Shown here in pieces: positions 22,769 through 35,534 of a stretch of 64,000 nt of DNA. Both the position numbers and the translations under genes were made by a program. This DNA is from Auriscalpium vulgare. Taxonomy: Eukaryota; Basidiomycota; Agaricomycetes; Russulales; Auriscalpiaceae. The first letter of the stretch is position 1. Each line of letters begins with the position of its first letter. The notes beneath the pieces were generated by a model that was given only the letters and a program-made list of their open reading frames with translations, was not told the DNA's origin and did no database searches. The stretch spans positions 806,001 through 870,000 of the forward strand of contig JAHBBC010000015.1 of the NCBI GenBank assembly GCA_019915015.1, given 5' to 3'.

Positions 22769-23375
22769 TCCGTCTACTCGTCTCCGTTGATCTGGCCACG
22801 GGCTGGGCCGGCGCAGGTAGCAAAGACGACGTCTGTTTTTGGACCCTCGGTTTCCCCAGGATACCAAAGACAGCTACGCTGCGTATGATTGCAAGTCCCG
22901 CGACGAGAAGCTCACGGTTCGATATAACGATAGCTAACTGGCAACTCGACCATGAACGTCCTCATGAGGTTAAATTGCCTCCCATTCACTAATCCGCACT
23001 GGTCTCTGTTTACTAGGATCGATATCTCGGTGCGGTGATGAGCGTCATATTGAGCCGCCAGGACTATTATTGCCTTCCTAGGATGACCGCTTTCGCGTCA
23101 CCTGACCGTCCGTACTCGTTATTTCGTCTCGTTTTTGGAGTCTATGTGGAACCACTTGTCTCCTTGCGGCCTCGGAGACTCTCACGCTCTCCTCCGGACT
23201 GCCACTGTGTCTGTACGAGTGAACGAGTCAGCTCATCTAGAATTTCCAGTGCAGCACCAGCCAAGCACCTCCAGCAGTCCCTGTAGCTGGATGGCACGAA
23301 CATGCCTGATAAATAGGACAGGCAGATACCGACGCGTATCGGTCAAGCCCAAACCCAAACCCCTTGAATCCCGTC
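22769..23375. other. intergenic region
   Basis: Open stretches here are short and carry no domain. The region lies between the stop of the glomulin-family gene and the start of the seven-helix gene, and probably holds a 3' untranslated region and a promoter. Confidence 0.45.
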
Positions 23376-24743
23376 ATGATCACTTCCATCGACTCTTGGG
23401 AGCGCCAGGACGCATCCCTGGAGTCCATGAACCTGATGGGAACCATCCTCGCTGGCACAGCCTACGGTGAGTGGTCTTTCCATTGCGTATCATTTGCTAC
23501 TGAGCTCAATTGCAACACTCCTCAGGCATCGTCTTCTGTCTTTCCCTGCTCAGCGCCTCCTACCTGACAACGCCATCGTGGAGAACTCTTCTCCTCGCAT
23601 TCTGGCTGTTTGCACTAGCAACGGCCAGTATAGGGCTTCAAATACAGTGGACGCTCGTTGGGTTCGTCGCGAATCGAGGTTATCCAGGCGGCCCGAACGC
23701 CTTTATTGGTCAGAACGTGGGGAATTGGCTCAACGTGATGTTGAATGCGAGGTGAGTTACTCTCATCTTCTCGTCGCAACTCTTCCTGACACAAATTGCC
23801 CAGCTTCGTGATCATGAGCTGGTCGTCGGATGTCATCCTCGTGCGTGCTCCATGTTGTCCTTGTTGTCCGTGTCTGAGTCTTTGCGCAGCTTTATCGTTT
23901 CTCCATTATTTACAACACCTTCTTGCTGTATGTCGTCCCGCCGCTCCTTATGTTCATCGCAACCCTTGGTTTGTGTCCATCTTTGTCGTCGTGACATGTA
24001 GTGCTAACAGAATTAATAAGCAGCGCTTGGGTCAGTATCCCTCTGGCAGCTTGCAATACCCGGGAGAACGTCTTCCTCCGACGCGCTGGCGGATTGGTCC
24101 ATAATCTACCGGACGGCGTCACTGGCCCTGAGTCTCGTCCTGACCACGCTAATAGTCGGTCGCATACTCTTCTACCGCCGGCGGCTACGGTTTCAAAGTC
24201 CCAGTTCTCGATCGTTCAGCACCTTGCTGGGTGTTGCAGCAATGCTCATCGAGTCTGCTTCTCTCGAAACTGTCGCAGCCTTGATCTACATCATATCCGT
24301 TGGTGTCGACAGCCCTTTGCGAAACACGTTCCTCCCAATCCTCGCCCAAATACAGGTGAGTCGAATGTTACCGATATCAATATTTGTCGCTTTCTGACGC
24401 CTTGCTGTGCCGTCAGATCATATCTCCTTTACTCATCGTCTTCCGTGTCGCCCGTGGTCGGGCATGGTCGAAGCAGACCACGATGACGATGACTGGCAGT
24501 CTTTTGCCCAGTCATGTACGCCGACCATCCCTTCAAATCAATACGTGGACCTCTTGCGAGAGCCCTGTCGGGTTCATCTCGCCGTTAAAGTCACCATCCG
24601 GCACTCTCTTCAGGGATTTGACCTTCCCTCCGACATATTCGTCCTGTGAACGCAGCGGAATCGTCCCTCCTACACCATCGTTCGACGACACTCCCATCAC
24701 TCCTATCCCTCGAGCCGAGCACAAGCGAATGACGTGGTCATAG
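23376..24743 (+). CDS. seven-helix integral membrane protein (fungal)
   Basis: Six exons code for a protein starting MITSIDSWERQDASLESMNL. It carries a series of hydrophobic helices: TILAGTAYGIVFCLSLLSAS, LLLAFWLFALATASIGLQ, NVMLNASFVIMSWSSDVIL, LLYVVPPLLMFIATLAL, YRTASLALSLVLTTLIVG, AAMLIESASLETVAALIYI and IISPLLIVFRVARG. A cytosolic Ser/Thr/Pro-rich tail follows (about 100 residues, with TPPTPSFDDTPITPIPR type sequence). This arrangement is common in multi-copy Agaricomycete membrane proteins of unknown function, often with a receptor-like layout. The fourth intron carries a clear branch site TGCTAAC before its acceptor near 24026, and that choice restores the helix five frame. No ligand or partner can be inferred. 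Confidence 0.75.
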
Positions 24744-25204
24744 CCCAGGTCGTGGTAGGCTGGTAGCGTCGCGCACCATCTTCCGAGTCCCGACGGATGG
24801 TTTCTTGACATGTAGAGGACCGAAGTGCTCGCACCGTCAAAACCGGACGGAGGCGAGCAGCATCCACCATGGCTTATTTGCCAGAAGAGATCTAGCAATA
24901 ACTGTAGTACTTACCGCCCAAATCGCATACCCTCACTACCCTTCGCATTTCTGAAATAAATGTCTGCTGGCTAGAGCTTCCTCATATCATCTCGGACTGT
25001 TGACAAATGTATCCCTATGTCTTCGTGTACCATAGCATTACTCTACTTCCACTGTGTATACTTGCGATCCCGACAAACATCTTGCATGCTGGGTCTGGCG
25101 GGAGCACCCGGCGAGTCTGGTCATTGAGATCCCGAACTTTTGAAACTCCGCGCGGTGCGTTGATCGCTGACAGACTCGGGCGTCGCGTTTGCAAGCACCA
25201 GACG
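24744..25204. other. intergenic region
   Basis: No coding exon was found. The part just before 25205 is the presumed promoter and leader of the Cys-rich repeat protein. Confidence 0.45.
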
Positions 25205-28200
25205 ATGGCGTCGACGTCTGGTCCAGCTGCGATGAGCTACTTTCCAGAGCATGTCTTCCCGCAGCCTTCTCCCACCACCGAGCCGACCGTCGAGCCAGAC
25301 GCATCAACCTCCTCAGAGACCAGGCGATGTTCAGTCAAAGGATGCAGCAAGCCGCTGCCAAACGATTACACTCTCAAAATGTGCGAGACTTGTCGAGGTC
25401 GCCATCGTATCTATGCGACTACAAAGCGGGCGAAGCGCAAGATGGAGAAGGCCGCGGTCGGCCAGCAGAGGGCGCGCGAGGATGAACACGCCGTTACCTG
25501 GATGCCTCCTGATGATATGCTCGACATGACCTTTCGGGACGCGATTGTCGAGCCAGTAAGTTCATCTATCGTTACATCTGCCTCAACCTTCCTCCTGACT
25601 CGCTTGTAGAATCTGCACCTCGTATGGAGCCCACAAATACAAATTGATCCTCGATTATTCAACCCCACCTCGTCCGAGCTCGCGGGCGCGCTGACGCTGC
25701 CCCCCATCAATTCCTCCGCTAGCACGTCGACAGCTCCAGACGACTCGGAAGATGAGGGCGCCACGCCAAATTCCAATATGAATCTCCAGCCAAGGTATTG
25801 CTCCGTCAAAGGCTGCAAGAATGTCGTCGCAGGAGACTATCTTTTCAAGATGTGCGAAACATGCCGAGATCGGTATAGACATTACGGGAATACCAAGCGT
25901 TCAAAATGGAAGCGCGAACGCGAGGCGAGCTTGGCGGAGCTTGCAAAGCACCGGGAGGATGAGGATGTTCGCAGGGAAAAGGAAGGGCTTCCGGTACGTC
26001 GTTGTGATCTCACAATGTTCCTCAATCTCAATGTGATGATATATGCAGCTCATTGCGGACCTTCCTGCCTCCGAGCGGCGCGCTTGGGAAGGAAGCGTAA
26101 TTAACGACCTGCCTCCTCCGTCGCCTTCCTCATACTCCTCTTCAACGCTTCCGGTTCGCATGTGTACAGTGTCGCACTGTCACGAGGTACTTCCTGGTCA
26201 GTACCCGTACCGACGCTGCGAGCAGCACCGTCTGCAGAACCGGCACCATAGCAAACTCAAGCGGGTCCGGGACAAAGACATCAAAGCTATACCTTTCGCG
26301 AGTGCAACTCCAGAAGCGAGCAAAGGGAACGAACCGGAAAGCGACTCATTGTACACCAGCGATCCATTGGGTCTTGAGACAACGGCAGAGCAAGCTCACG
26401 ATGATGAAGAGGACGCAGAGGAAGTGGTAAGCTCTTGACTTCCGATAGGCAAGGCGATTACTCATGATATGACAGGTCGAAGAAGTCATCTCCAGCCATC
26501 CGGCAGTTCCACCAGCCGCTCGCGGAATACGTCGCACCATTCACGTCTGCTCTATCAAAGGGTGTCACAACATCCTCAACCCCAACTCGCCGTGGAAGAT
26601 GTGCGACCCTCATAGAGAGAAGGACCGCGCTTCCCGGAAGCGCAAGAGTGAGCGAGAGTTGGTGAAGAAATTGGCCGAAGAGTCGGGCGGAATGGTGTTC
26701 ATGGCGCATGACGGCCAGAGCCGGGCCAGCATCGCCCAAAATGTACTTCCTAATACACAGGCTCCCCTGGACGGTGAAGTCGACGACCTGGAAGAGGCTC
26801 ACGATGGTCCTGTGGCTACTGTGAACGCATCTATGGCGAACTCTACCGCGATGTCTTCTATGCCGCTAGGGACAAGCAAACCTGCGGCGATTCCAGTGGT
26901 GTTTATGGATCCACTGTTACCTCCAGAACCTGAGGAGTCAAGCGATCGGCCAACTCCCGCGTCAGGCAATGAGACGCTGATGTCGGGGCTCAATGGCGCA
27001 ACATCTAGTCCTCCTCTAGACCATGTCTCACCGCCGTCTGACCATACTCCTTCCTTTACACCGTCACATCCACCGAATTCAGCAGGCGCCGTTTCATCTC
27101 CAGCACCGGCGGCGGCCACGATATCAACGTCGGCGGGAGCCGTGCCGTCGACTGAGAGCACTATTGGGAATGCAGAACCACCGGCGAAGAAGAAACGGGG
27201 ACCTTACAAGCGTAAAGCTCAGGATTCAAACTCCACCGTCTGGAGAGTAGGAACTGCTACTGGGACAGCCGGAGCAGGTCCGTCAAGTGCCACGGCGCCT
27301 TCCAGCTCTACGGCCAACATTGCGGCTGAGAATACAGGTGTCGCTACGCCTTCTGCAGGACCTTCTTCCGCAGGTTCCGCGACCTCTTCTTCCGCTGCCA
27401 ACGCTACACCTACGCACATGCAACCGCAATTCCAGGTTCCATACTATATGCCGCCACCTTTTTCTATGCCCTTCCAGCCCGGGCAGCCTCCTTACTACGT
27501 GCATCTCCCTTATCCTCCCCGTGCGCCCTACGCGGCTTATGGGGCACCTTTTCAATCATTTCAGCCCTTGCCTACTGTGCCCTTACCCGGCTCCCTACAA
27601 GGTTATCCACCACGCTATGGGTACCCTGCCTGGGGACCATACGTCCCGCCTGCTCCAGAAGCTAATACTCCTAACGTTCAAGCACAGCAGGTGCATATAT
27701 AGATTCTCATCGGCGAGCGACGACTAACGATTATGCAGGCTGCACCGAAGAAGACGAGCAAGCGCAAACGGGATGCTAACGACACCGACAAGGATGCTAC
27801 CAAGCCTCCTGAGATCCGTTTCGTCACGGCTAAGCCAGCCGCTCAGAGAAAGCCGAGACGGAAGGCGGTCATGACATCGGCCGAAGCTGCCGCGGCTGTC
27901 GCCGCAGCCAAAGCTGCCCGAGAAGCCAGTACATCCACAACCGCGGCGCCATCACCAGCTCCGATGGGCAGCCTGGCTCCCGACCCAGTTTCGGCGGCAG
28001 AGCCTCCGATCGTAGCATTGCTGACGTCTTCGCCGCTGCCCAGCGCAGTTTTCGCACCTCCTTCCAGTCGCAGTGTTTCTCCAGATGCCTTTGACATCAC
28101 AGGTTCCCCGGTCGAAGCGCCTACACCTCTCGAAGTCCAGTTGACCAAAACCACGGTACGGCTCTGCGCCCATAGAATGCTACTTATGACTGATTAACAC

Positions 28201-28416
28201 ATAAATGTACAGCGTCCTTGCTCAAATTGCACCCGTCGTATGCCGATGGATGCTCCCGGGACCAGGTGCGACCGTTGCCGACAGCGCATGAAAAAGCACC
28301 AGGAGCGGACCAAGAAGCGACTTCGTCTGGAGCCTCGGAGGTCTACGACTGGTACCGCTACTCGACAACAGTCCATTTTACCCATCGGGGATGCCTCAGA
28401 TATCGCTGTTTTATGA
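25205..28416 (+). CDS. protein with five Cys-rich basic repeats
   Basis: Six exons (25205-25555, 25610-25993, 26049-26426, 26476-27690, 27739-28155, 28213-28416) give 982 residues with all introns in phase 0. Five short modules share the plan C-x2-4-C, about 12 residues, then C-x2-C/H, followed by a run of Lys and Arg. They start near residues 42 (CSVKGCSKPL, MCETC), 181 (CSVKGCKNVV, MCETC), 284 (CTVSHCHEVL, RCEQH), 396 (CSIKGCHNIL, MCDPH) and 918 (CSNCTRRMP, RCDRC). Each could bind one zinc ion and contact nucleic acid; that is inference. Between modules four and five is a long low-complexity region rich in Ser, Ala, Pro, Gly and Tyr. A basic KKKRGPYKRK stretch looks like a nuclear signal. 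I know of no named domain for this module. Confidence 0.8.
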
Positions 28417-28793
28417 TTGACGTTGTTTCTCGGCTTAGTCTTGAGCCGAACGTCCCACGACTCGTAGCCCCTTCTTGTCCACTACATCAGACATAATGCA
28501 CATAGCATGCCTACTCGCACTGCTATAACAATAATGCACGCAAAGCACAGTCTTTGAGCCGACGCGTTTGGAATGTTTTGAACAAGTATCCCGGCCTCGA
28601 CCGACGCCTCCTTGCATGAATCAAAAAAAGCGGCACTAGCCTCTACTAGCACGTTCAGGCCAGCGCCTATGAGATCCCGGGAGATCTCCTATTACCGTTT
28701 ACGAAGCACACGAGGTTACGCACTTACTGCTTCCCATGATGAGCTTCATGCAACACCTCTGCGTCTTCTATGCGGCCCACAGGAGCAGCGCGG
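28417..28793. other. flank between Cys-rich gene and transposon
   Basis: This holds the 3' flank of the Cys-rich gene up to the target-site duplication at 28794. No gene was found. Confidence 0.45.
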
Positions 28794-28801
28794 TCAGCAC
28801 G
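28794..28801 (+). repeat. 8-bp target-site duplication, left
   Basis: TCAGCACG directly precedes the left inverted repeat. The identical octamer directly follows the right inverted repeat at 35664-35671. Confidence 0.95.
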
Positions 28802-28833
28802 AGGACCCCCGTAACTCACGCCAGGGGTATGAT
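28802..28833 (+). repeat. terminal inverted repeat, left
   Basis: The 32-base end pairs with 35632-35663 in inverse orientation. The only difference is at position 18 of the repeat, C here and T in the inverse of the right end. Confidence 0.95.
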
Positions 28834-28841
28834 TTTCGCAC

Positions 28842-28977
28842 GGTAGCTAGACGGCGCTTTGCGCCGGAAGCTCTGAGGGGTCTGAGGTAGCTGGGGGCTA
28901 GAATTTGGGGCAAAAGTATGATCCTGATGGTGGTAGTTAGGGGCGCGGTGAACCGATGTCTGATCACAGAGGTAGTT
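28842..28977 (+). repeat. left subterminal GGTAGYT motifs
   Basis: Four heptamers GGTAGCT or GGTAGTT lie at 28842, 28886, 28932 and 28971. The same motif recurs three times near the right end. Such subterminal repeats are often transposase binding sites. Confidence 0.6.
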
Positions 28978-29159
28978 GGACTAAGTACTGGCGGCAGAAG
29001 ATTTTGACCCCATAATTACCGGTATAATTCGTACAAGTTGAGACATTAGGTAGAAATTTACGTGGCCTGCTGCGTACGACATTCTACGACAACGCCTCGG
29101 ACCGAACCTGCTTCTTCTGTGCAGCGCATCACCCTCGCAGCCATCCCGGCATCGTGCCA

Positions 29160-32100
29160 ATGGATGAGTCCATCACAATCTACAACGACGATGAAATACC
29201 TATGTTCCGTCCCGAATTATGGATCTCGCAAGGCAAAAGCTATCCCCAGAACCCACCGCCGGAGCTGCTGGCCTACATCGAGCAGCTCCTCAGGATTCCC
29301 AACGCTCCCGAGACTTCTTTGCTCCCCAGCGGCACCGAGGATGTTCATTCCTTCGTATCTACACCACTCCCTCGTCGCGATCAGCAGCTCATACACCCCT
29401 CAACCAAAGCTGTTTTTAGCCATGACGTGGCAGTCTTCCCCATAACCACACTTACAAAATCACGAAGCCTTCCTACGGATGCCTTCGTGGACAAGCTTGC
29501 TGCACTCGCACCGCAGGCCATCCTGGATGGCGCACAATCAATCATGGACCCACGATATGCAAGTGGTGCATCCCCGCTGTGGATGATCACTTACTGGCAA
29601 CGGATGCGTACGGTCCTCCTGGCACAGGAGACGTGGACGGCGAGCGTGCGGTGGCTGCTACAAGTCGCTGACGGTTCTATGGAAAGCGAACGCACTGTTG
29701 CTCTTATCCACTCGCTTCCCTGGCGCCAGCAACTCATGATACCCGGTGCCGCCACATTTACGACAACATCAGCCCTTGCTCCGCTGTTATCAGACGGCCT
29801 TCTCACCGACACCATCGTTGACATGATGCTCATGTGGTTGAGAAGCCGCGTTCGGAGCACGCCAGGAATTGCCAACAACTTCGAGATCGCCGGACACGAG
29901 TTCTGGAATGCAATTTCAAAGATCACAGTAATAGAAGACCTGTTCCCCGACTCACCTCGTTACCTCAAGAGAATTGAAGACGATCTGCGCACCCATAGGA
30001 AGGTACTCCTCTTCCCTGTTTTCCTCGCCAAATACAAGCATTTTGTTGTCGTGAAGATCGACGGTCAAGCGGAAACAATATCCTATGGTGAGTACGTTAC
30101 TATGTCGCCAATGGGAATGCAATCTTACCATTCCTGTGAAACAAGGCGACGGCCTTTACCATCAGGGACTGCGCCTGCCTAAAGACATCGAGAAGAAATT
30201 GCTCTGGTGGACGCGTGTCAAATTCGGCATTGAGTACAAGTGGGAGGGACAGTCGCTTACGACAGCGAGACAGACAGATCACGTATCGTGTGGCGTGATC
30301 GCCGTGAATGCGGTCGCACACGAAACACTGGGCTGGCAGCTTTGGGATGATTCAAGGCGCCACGTCGAACGGTTGGCGTGGTTCGAGAGGCTCGCTGCCG
30401 ACCATATTCAATCGGTACGCTATATTTTGCTCATTAGCGACATGAGGACGACGATACTCAGGTGCTCTGCGCAGGTATCAAGTCATCAGCGACGGTCTGA
30501 TGCTGTGACAGGCGGCGCCGGACGCGATGAGCCTGTTGCGCATCATATCCCTCGCGGGATGGCCCACCTTCTAAATCCTCAAGCTTCCGAACCCGGCGAG
30601 TCGACCAGAGATGCTGAATGTCTACTTGAAGGATTCAGTCCAGAGGTGGAAGAAAAGCAGATGGGGCGACGCGGAGACATGGACGAAGGCAGCAAATACG
30701 ATCCGTCAATTCCACCTCTGTCAATGCCACCTTCTCCTACATCATCATATTCAGTACTTGCATCTGCTAGTGGCTATGACAGCGACTGCGACGACATACC
30801 TATGCCCGATACCACCGATACCAGCTGCGCATACGGCCGGTCGTTGCTCTCTCCATCCACTGTCGACGATGATCTCCCACCAGTTCCGCGTGGTGGAATG
30901 CTGGACCAGGATGGGCCTGGCAGTATCACAGAATGGAGAAGCCATTTGGAAAATGGGACTTCTGATGCTGCGTCAATGTCGTCAAGAAGGGTGTCGTCGG
31001 TGGGAAGTGAGGCGGAGGATTGCGCATCCGATGGAAGTCGACTGTCAAGGGCATCTAAGAAGATCATCAGTTCCATTGGGACGACACTGAAGGCTGCGCG
31101 GGGCTTACTGAAAAGGCGGAGGAAAGGGAGCTCGAGCGCAGACGACAAGACGGCTGCGAGCGCGAGTGAAGCAACAAGCGCTCAATCTGACCACGACTCA
31201 GAGGCTCAGGCGCCTATCCATCCTGCAAAACGCACACGCACTGTCCCTGGGCCCATTCATCCGTTCTTCGCGCCCAAGGGAAAGAATAAGGATGTCATTG
31301 CTACCGTGTCTGCAAGCACCGCAAGCGCTGATGTTGGGCCATCGTCTGGAGCAATCAGCACGCGCCTGGCCAATTCCTTCGTCAAACGCGGTAGGGACGA
31401 CAACTCAAAGGCGTATACCAAATTCAAGGAGAAAATCCTTGCGCTTGACGACATGGCCGAGTTCTGTCTAGACGATGTTCGGAAGGTCCGATGCTCTCGA
31501 TGCAACAAGTACATGCTTATGACTGGGGCGTATCACACCAAGGCATTCAAACAGCACCAGAAAGTTTGCAAGGGCACAATGCGATCACATACACTGGGCC
31601 ACATCTGGGCATCAACCTCATCGACGCAGGCCCCCGCTCCGAGAATGATAGATCGTCCTTGTTTCGGACTTCGCGCAGCAAAATACGCTCGTGTGCGTCA
31701 ATATTTGGAGCGCACACCATACGGCGGGGGCGGCGGGCCTTCCCTCGCCGATTTGGCGTTAGAGTTGTATTCGGCACCAGATTATCGTTCGTTGGATAAG
31801 GCCAGAAAGCAAGTAGTCGACACGGAGCAAGAGCATCGGTGGCAGTGGAAGAACTATCGGTCGCCTCCCCTTCATGTCCTTGCGACAGATTGTCTTCGCA
31901 CTGTAAGGGTGCCGGAAGAGTCAACTGAGGATGTTACTTGTGTCAACTGCCTCGCTCTGCTGCATGTCCACGTATTCCAGAATGCGACTCGCAAGCCAGT
32001 CCCCGAGCCTAAGAATCGCCGCTTCACCCCCAATCATGCTCAGAAAGACGACATACAGGCCCTCCATCGATATGCTCTTACTCATCCCGACCTTGCACCT

Positions 32101-35100
32101 CTTCTGGAGGCATACGAAGATGTCAGTAGCTTCAAGTTCATAGTATCCCCACGTTACAGCTTCTGATCATTGTCTGCACAGAACCCTCATAGTGCATGCC
32201 TAGTCTTCGCAAGAGGCGTTATCGAGGGCAAGCATGGCAATTCCTTGTTTGTCGCCTTGATGAACGATCTCGTCAAGAAGAAAGATTTAGAAGAACGAGG
32301 TGTCCCTTTGAACGGCATGCGATATTCAGCCATGACATTGGAGTGGGCGCAAATTATCCACGTCTTAAGCCCGCGAGCATATGAATCCATGATGAATGTG
32401 CTACCCGTACCCGCAGAACGGACACTCCAGTCAGTGTTTACAAGATTGCATTGATACAATTGACTGATAAATGACCCGAAGGAAACGTCGTGCGCACGAA
32501 GTGCAGTTTCCCATCGGCATCACAGAGGCAACATTTGAATTTATCTACGAACGGCTGAAATCATTGGACTACCTTGTGGGTCCCGTTGGCCTCGCATGTG
32601 ATGATACGAAGCTGCTAGAGTCTTTGAGGCCTCACTGGGACCCAATACGAAAGTGCTACGTGCTTCTAGGGAGTCCTGGCGATCCCGTCGTCGTGAGCGA
32701 CATCAACACACTCGATGCCCTCATCCGCACCAGGAAGATCGAGAAGGCTAAGAAGGTATGAGTTCTACGAATACTTCGGAGGCATGCAGCTCACCGACAC
32801 ATGCCAGATACGCGTATGGACCCTCCAGATCCCTCTTCCCGGCGTTCCGACTATCGTCGTTGCGGCGCTCCCTATCTCAGAGTCAAACTCGGCGGAGCAA
32901 CTGTTCGTCCACCTGGAATTAATATTGAATGGCCTTCTCTCCCGCAAGATCAACGTTGTATCCTACGCCGCAGACGGCACGGCTGTCGAGCGCTCCCTTC
33001 AACGTCTCCTGGTCGCTCACGCCGTTGCGTACATTGACTACACCCTCAGGCACCCTATTCGCTCACATCGTGACATCAACCTCCACATTCCTCTCATCGG
33101 CGCAGGGCGACAGCCTGTCGCACTCATTCAAGATTCGAACCATGGGCGCAAGACGTACCGGAACAACGCATTCTCAGGTGCCCGGATACTTACTTTGGGC
33201 AGCTATACGACGTCGTACAGCCACTTCCGCCTTGCAGCAATTGAAGCAACAGGGACATTGTTTCGGAGGGATGTCGAGAAACTTGATCGACAAGACGACA
33301 ATGCTGCGACCCGTCTCTTCTCCGGTCATACGCTAGCATGGTTCACCAACGAGCATCGTGAAATGGTCGGCTCGATTATCTACCTCTTTGTGTTTGGAGA
33401 GCTCGTGGATGCATACCAGAATCGATCGATCCCAATTATCGAACGTGTTCGCATGGTGCTGCGTGCGCACTTCTTCATGGAAATGTGGACCGACTTCATG
33501 GACATCGCGGGCTACCGAAAAGCTCAACACTTCATATCTCCCGAGGCACGCGACATCACAAACTTCCTAGTCGTTGGTTTCCTTCAGTTGGTGATCATCT
33601 ATCGGGACCACCTCGACGGCAGATACCCATTGCTGCCCTGGCTTCTATCAACCGAAGTCTGTGAGCATGTCTTCGGCATTTGTCGACAGCTTGTGAAGGA
33701 CTTCACCTTGCAAGACTTCTATCATATGATTCCGAAGCTCTCAGTCCGCTTGCGCGAGCATCTCTTCCTTGCAAAGACATCTGAGGGCAAGGAAAGAGCG
33801 AATGGATACAATCATACCTATACCGACAATCGACATCTCGACCTCCATGCCCTCTCCACATTCCCTTCTGATCACGACATTGAGCAAGCAACACAACAGG
33901 CCCATTCGGAGGCAGCGAATCTGTGGGACGCTCTCGTACTAGACCCGGATTTTCTGGACAAATTGCAGAATCAAGCTCACCGTGTTCGCGCATTCCCATC
34001 GTTGTCGAGTTGGTATTCGCAGGAGGCTTGGGATGCAATCTATGGCCAGTCCGATTCCGAAGACGAGGGTCCTGAGATGGACGAAGACGAGCCCGAGATG
34101 CTCCAGATTGAAAATGGGTTGAAGAAGGCAGAGAATGCAGACGGAGTTGGTGCGGTCTTCGACCAGCAGTTGAACGATTTGACTTGCGCAGCAGCTGCCT
34201 TATGCGTCCAGAGCACTGTCGACATGTTCGTGTTTTGTCCTCCTCTCACCGCCGATAGATCTTACAGAGTCTAACCCTCACATTACTAGACTGCAATTGC
34301 CTGAAGACACAGCGGATGCAACACGCAAAGACGCTGCACATATAGGGAAGATCCTCGCCCAGTCGCTCCCTGCTGTGTCCGACCCCGACGAGCGCAGGAC
34401 CTTCCAGGACACAGTGATCTCTGCTGAATTCGATCTCGAACAGCTCGCAGTCATCCGCCGGTCGCATCATACCAGACAGGCTGAGAAAGGTGTCCGAACA
34501 AAGGCCTTCAAGTCCTCGGAAGATCTACCACCTTCCTCTGATAACGGTCCACCCGCCCAGTCAACGCTCTCCGAGAAAAAACGCCTTCTGCAGTTGGTCA
34601 AGGATGTTCTCAAGCGTCAAGAAGAGCGCGGTGTTACAGAGCGCGGTGTTACCACGGGCGCGGGTCGGTCGATGCGCTGGCGGCAGCCAGCTGCGGGCGG
34701 TCGAGACGGAGCAATCAACGGCGAAGAAGCTGTTGCTCCTGCACCAGGGACGGCTGCAAACGCGGCTGAGGTCGCTGCAAATGCATCGTATCAGGTGCGT
34801 CTGCTAGTGTTGTATGAGTGCACATACATGGTATTGACGTCCGCCAGGCTGAACGGAGGCGAGCAGCGATCTTCGCAAAGCATCACGTCCCCAAGGTCGC
34901 ACACTCGGCCAATGTCACGCCGCTCAAACACCTCTACGCTGCTCACACTGGCATGCCGCCTTCTTATGGCTTGGTTCTTGTTGATGAGGCAATCTGCCTT
35001 GCAGAAGGTGCGTCGTAATCTTCAACATGACTCGGCATGCGCTGATGGCTGGTTAGTCCTGACCATGTACGAGAAGTCGGCCGGTAAGAACGGCAAACAT

Positions 35101-35424
35101 GGTTGGGCTTCGGACACGTCTCGCATCACCGCTCTTTCTTACATCGCTGTGAGACTGTTCAAGCCGGTCCGACACAACCAATTCTCCCTCGCCGATCCTA
35201 GCAAGATCCCTCGGTTCGCCTTCCTGAAACCGTCCTACTTCCTGTATGCCCTCGACCATCCCCTCCAAACCTCGGGCTCAACACTAGCTTTGGTAAAATC
35301 TGATGGCGCGTGCTATGTCGCCCTCAAGCAGAACGTCGCGAATATCGCTCGTGCTATCAAGGAGCTTAGTGGGAGGGTCAAGGCGGGTCTTGAACAGGCG
35401 GGTGACGATGAACCAGATGAATAG
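29160..35424 (+). CDS. Ulp1-like protease fused to P-element-like transposase
   Basis: Nine exons (29160-30087, 30146-30414, 30475-32121, 32182-32429, 32482-32755, 32808-34225, 34290-34794, 34848-35007, 35057-35424) join in one frame to 1,938 residues. The N-terminal 400 residues end in a Ulp1/C48 cysteine protease core: KHFVVVKID (H294), ISYGDGL (D311) and QTDHVSCGV (Q352, C358). The spacing is close to yeast Ulp1. A disordered acidic and Ser-rich linker follows, with a basic patch (KRRRKGSSS). A C-x2-C finger (C739, C742) with later His and Cys comes next. The transposase core shows ACDDTK (D1071/D1072), YAADGTAVERS (D1178), QDSNHGRKTYRNN, DVEKLDRQDDNAATRLFS and STEVCEHVFG (E1405/E1408). 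I infer a DDE-type RNase H fold. The C-terminal 400 residues are charged and of unknown role. A split into two genes is possible but no promoter gap is seen. Confidence 0.85.
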
Positions 35425-35534
35425 GTCAGTTTGACAGGCCTCTGCGCATCCGTAGTACATCCCCTCCTGCCTGCACGCAAAGCGGAGCTTTTTACAATAA
35501 ACTACGATTTTTTTGAAGCTATGATCCTATCCGT

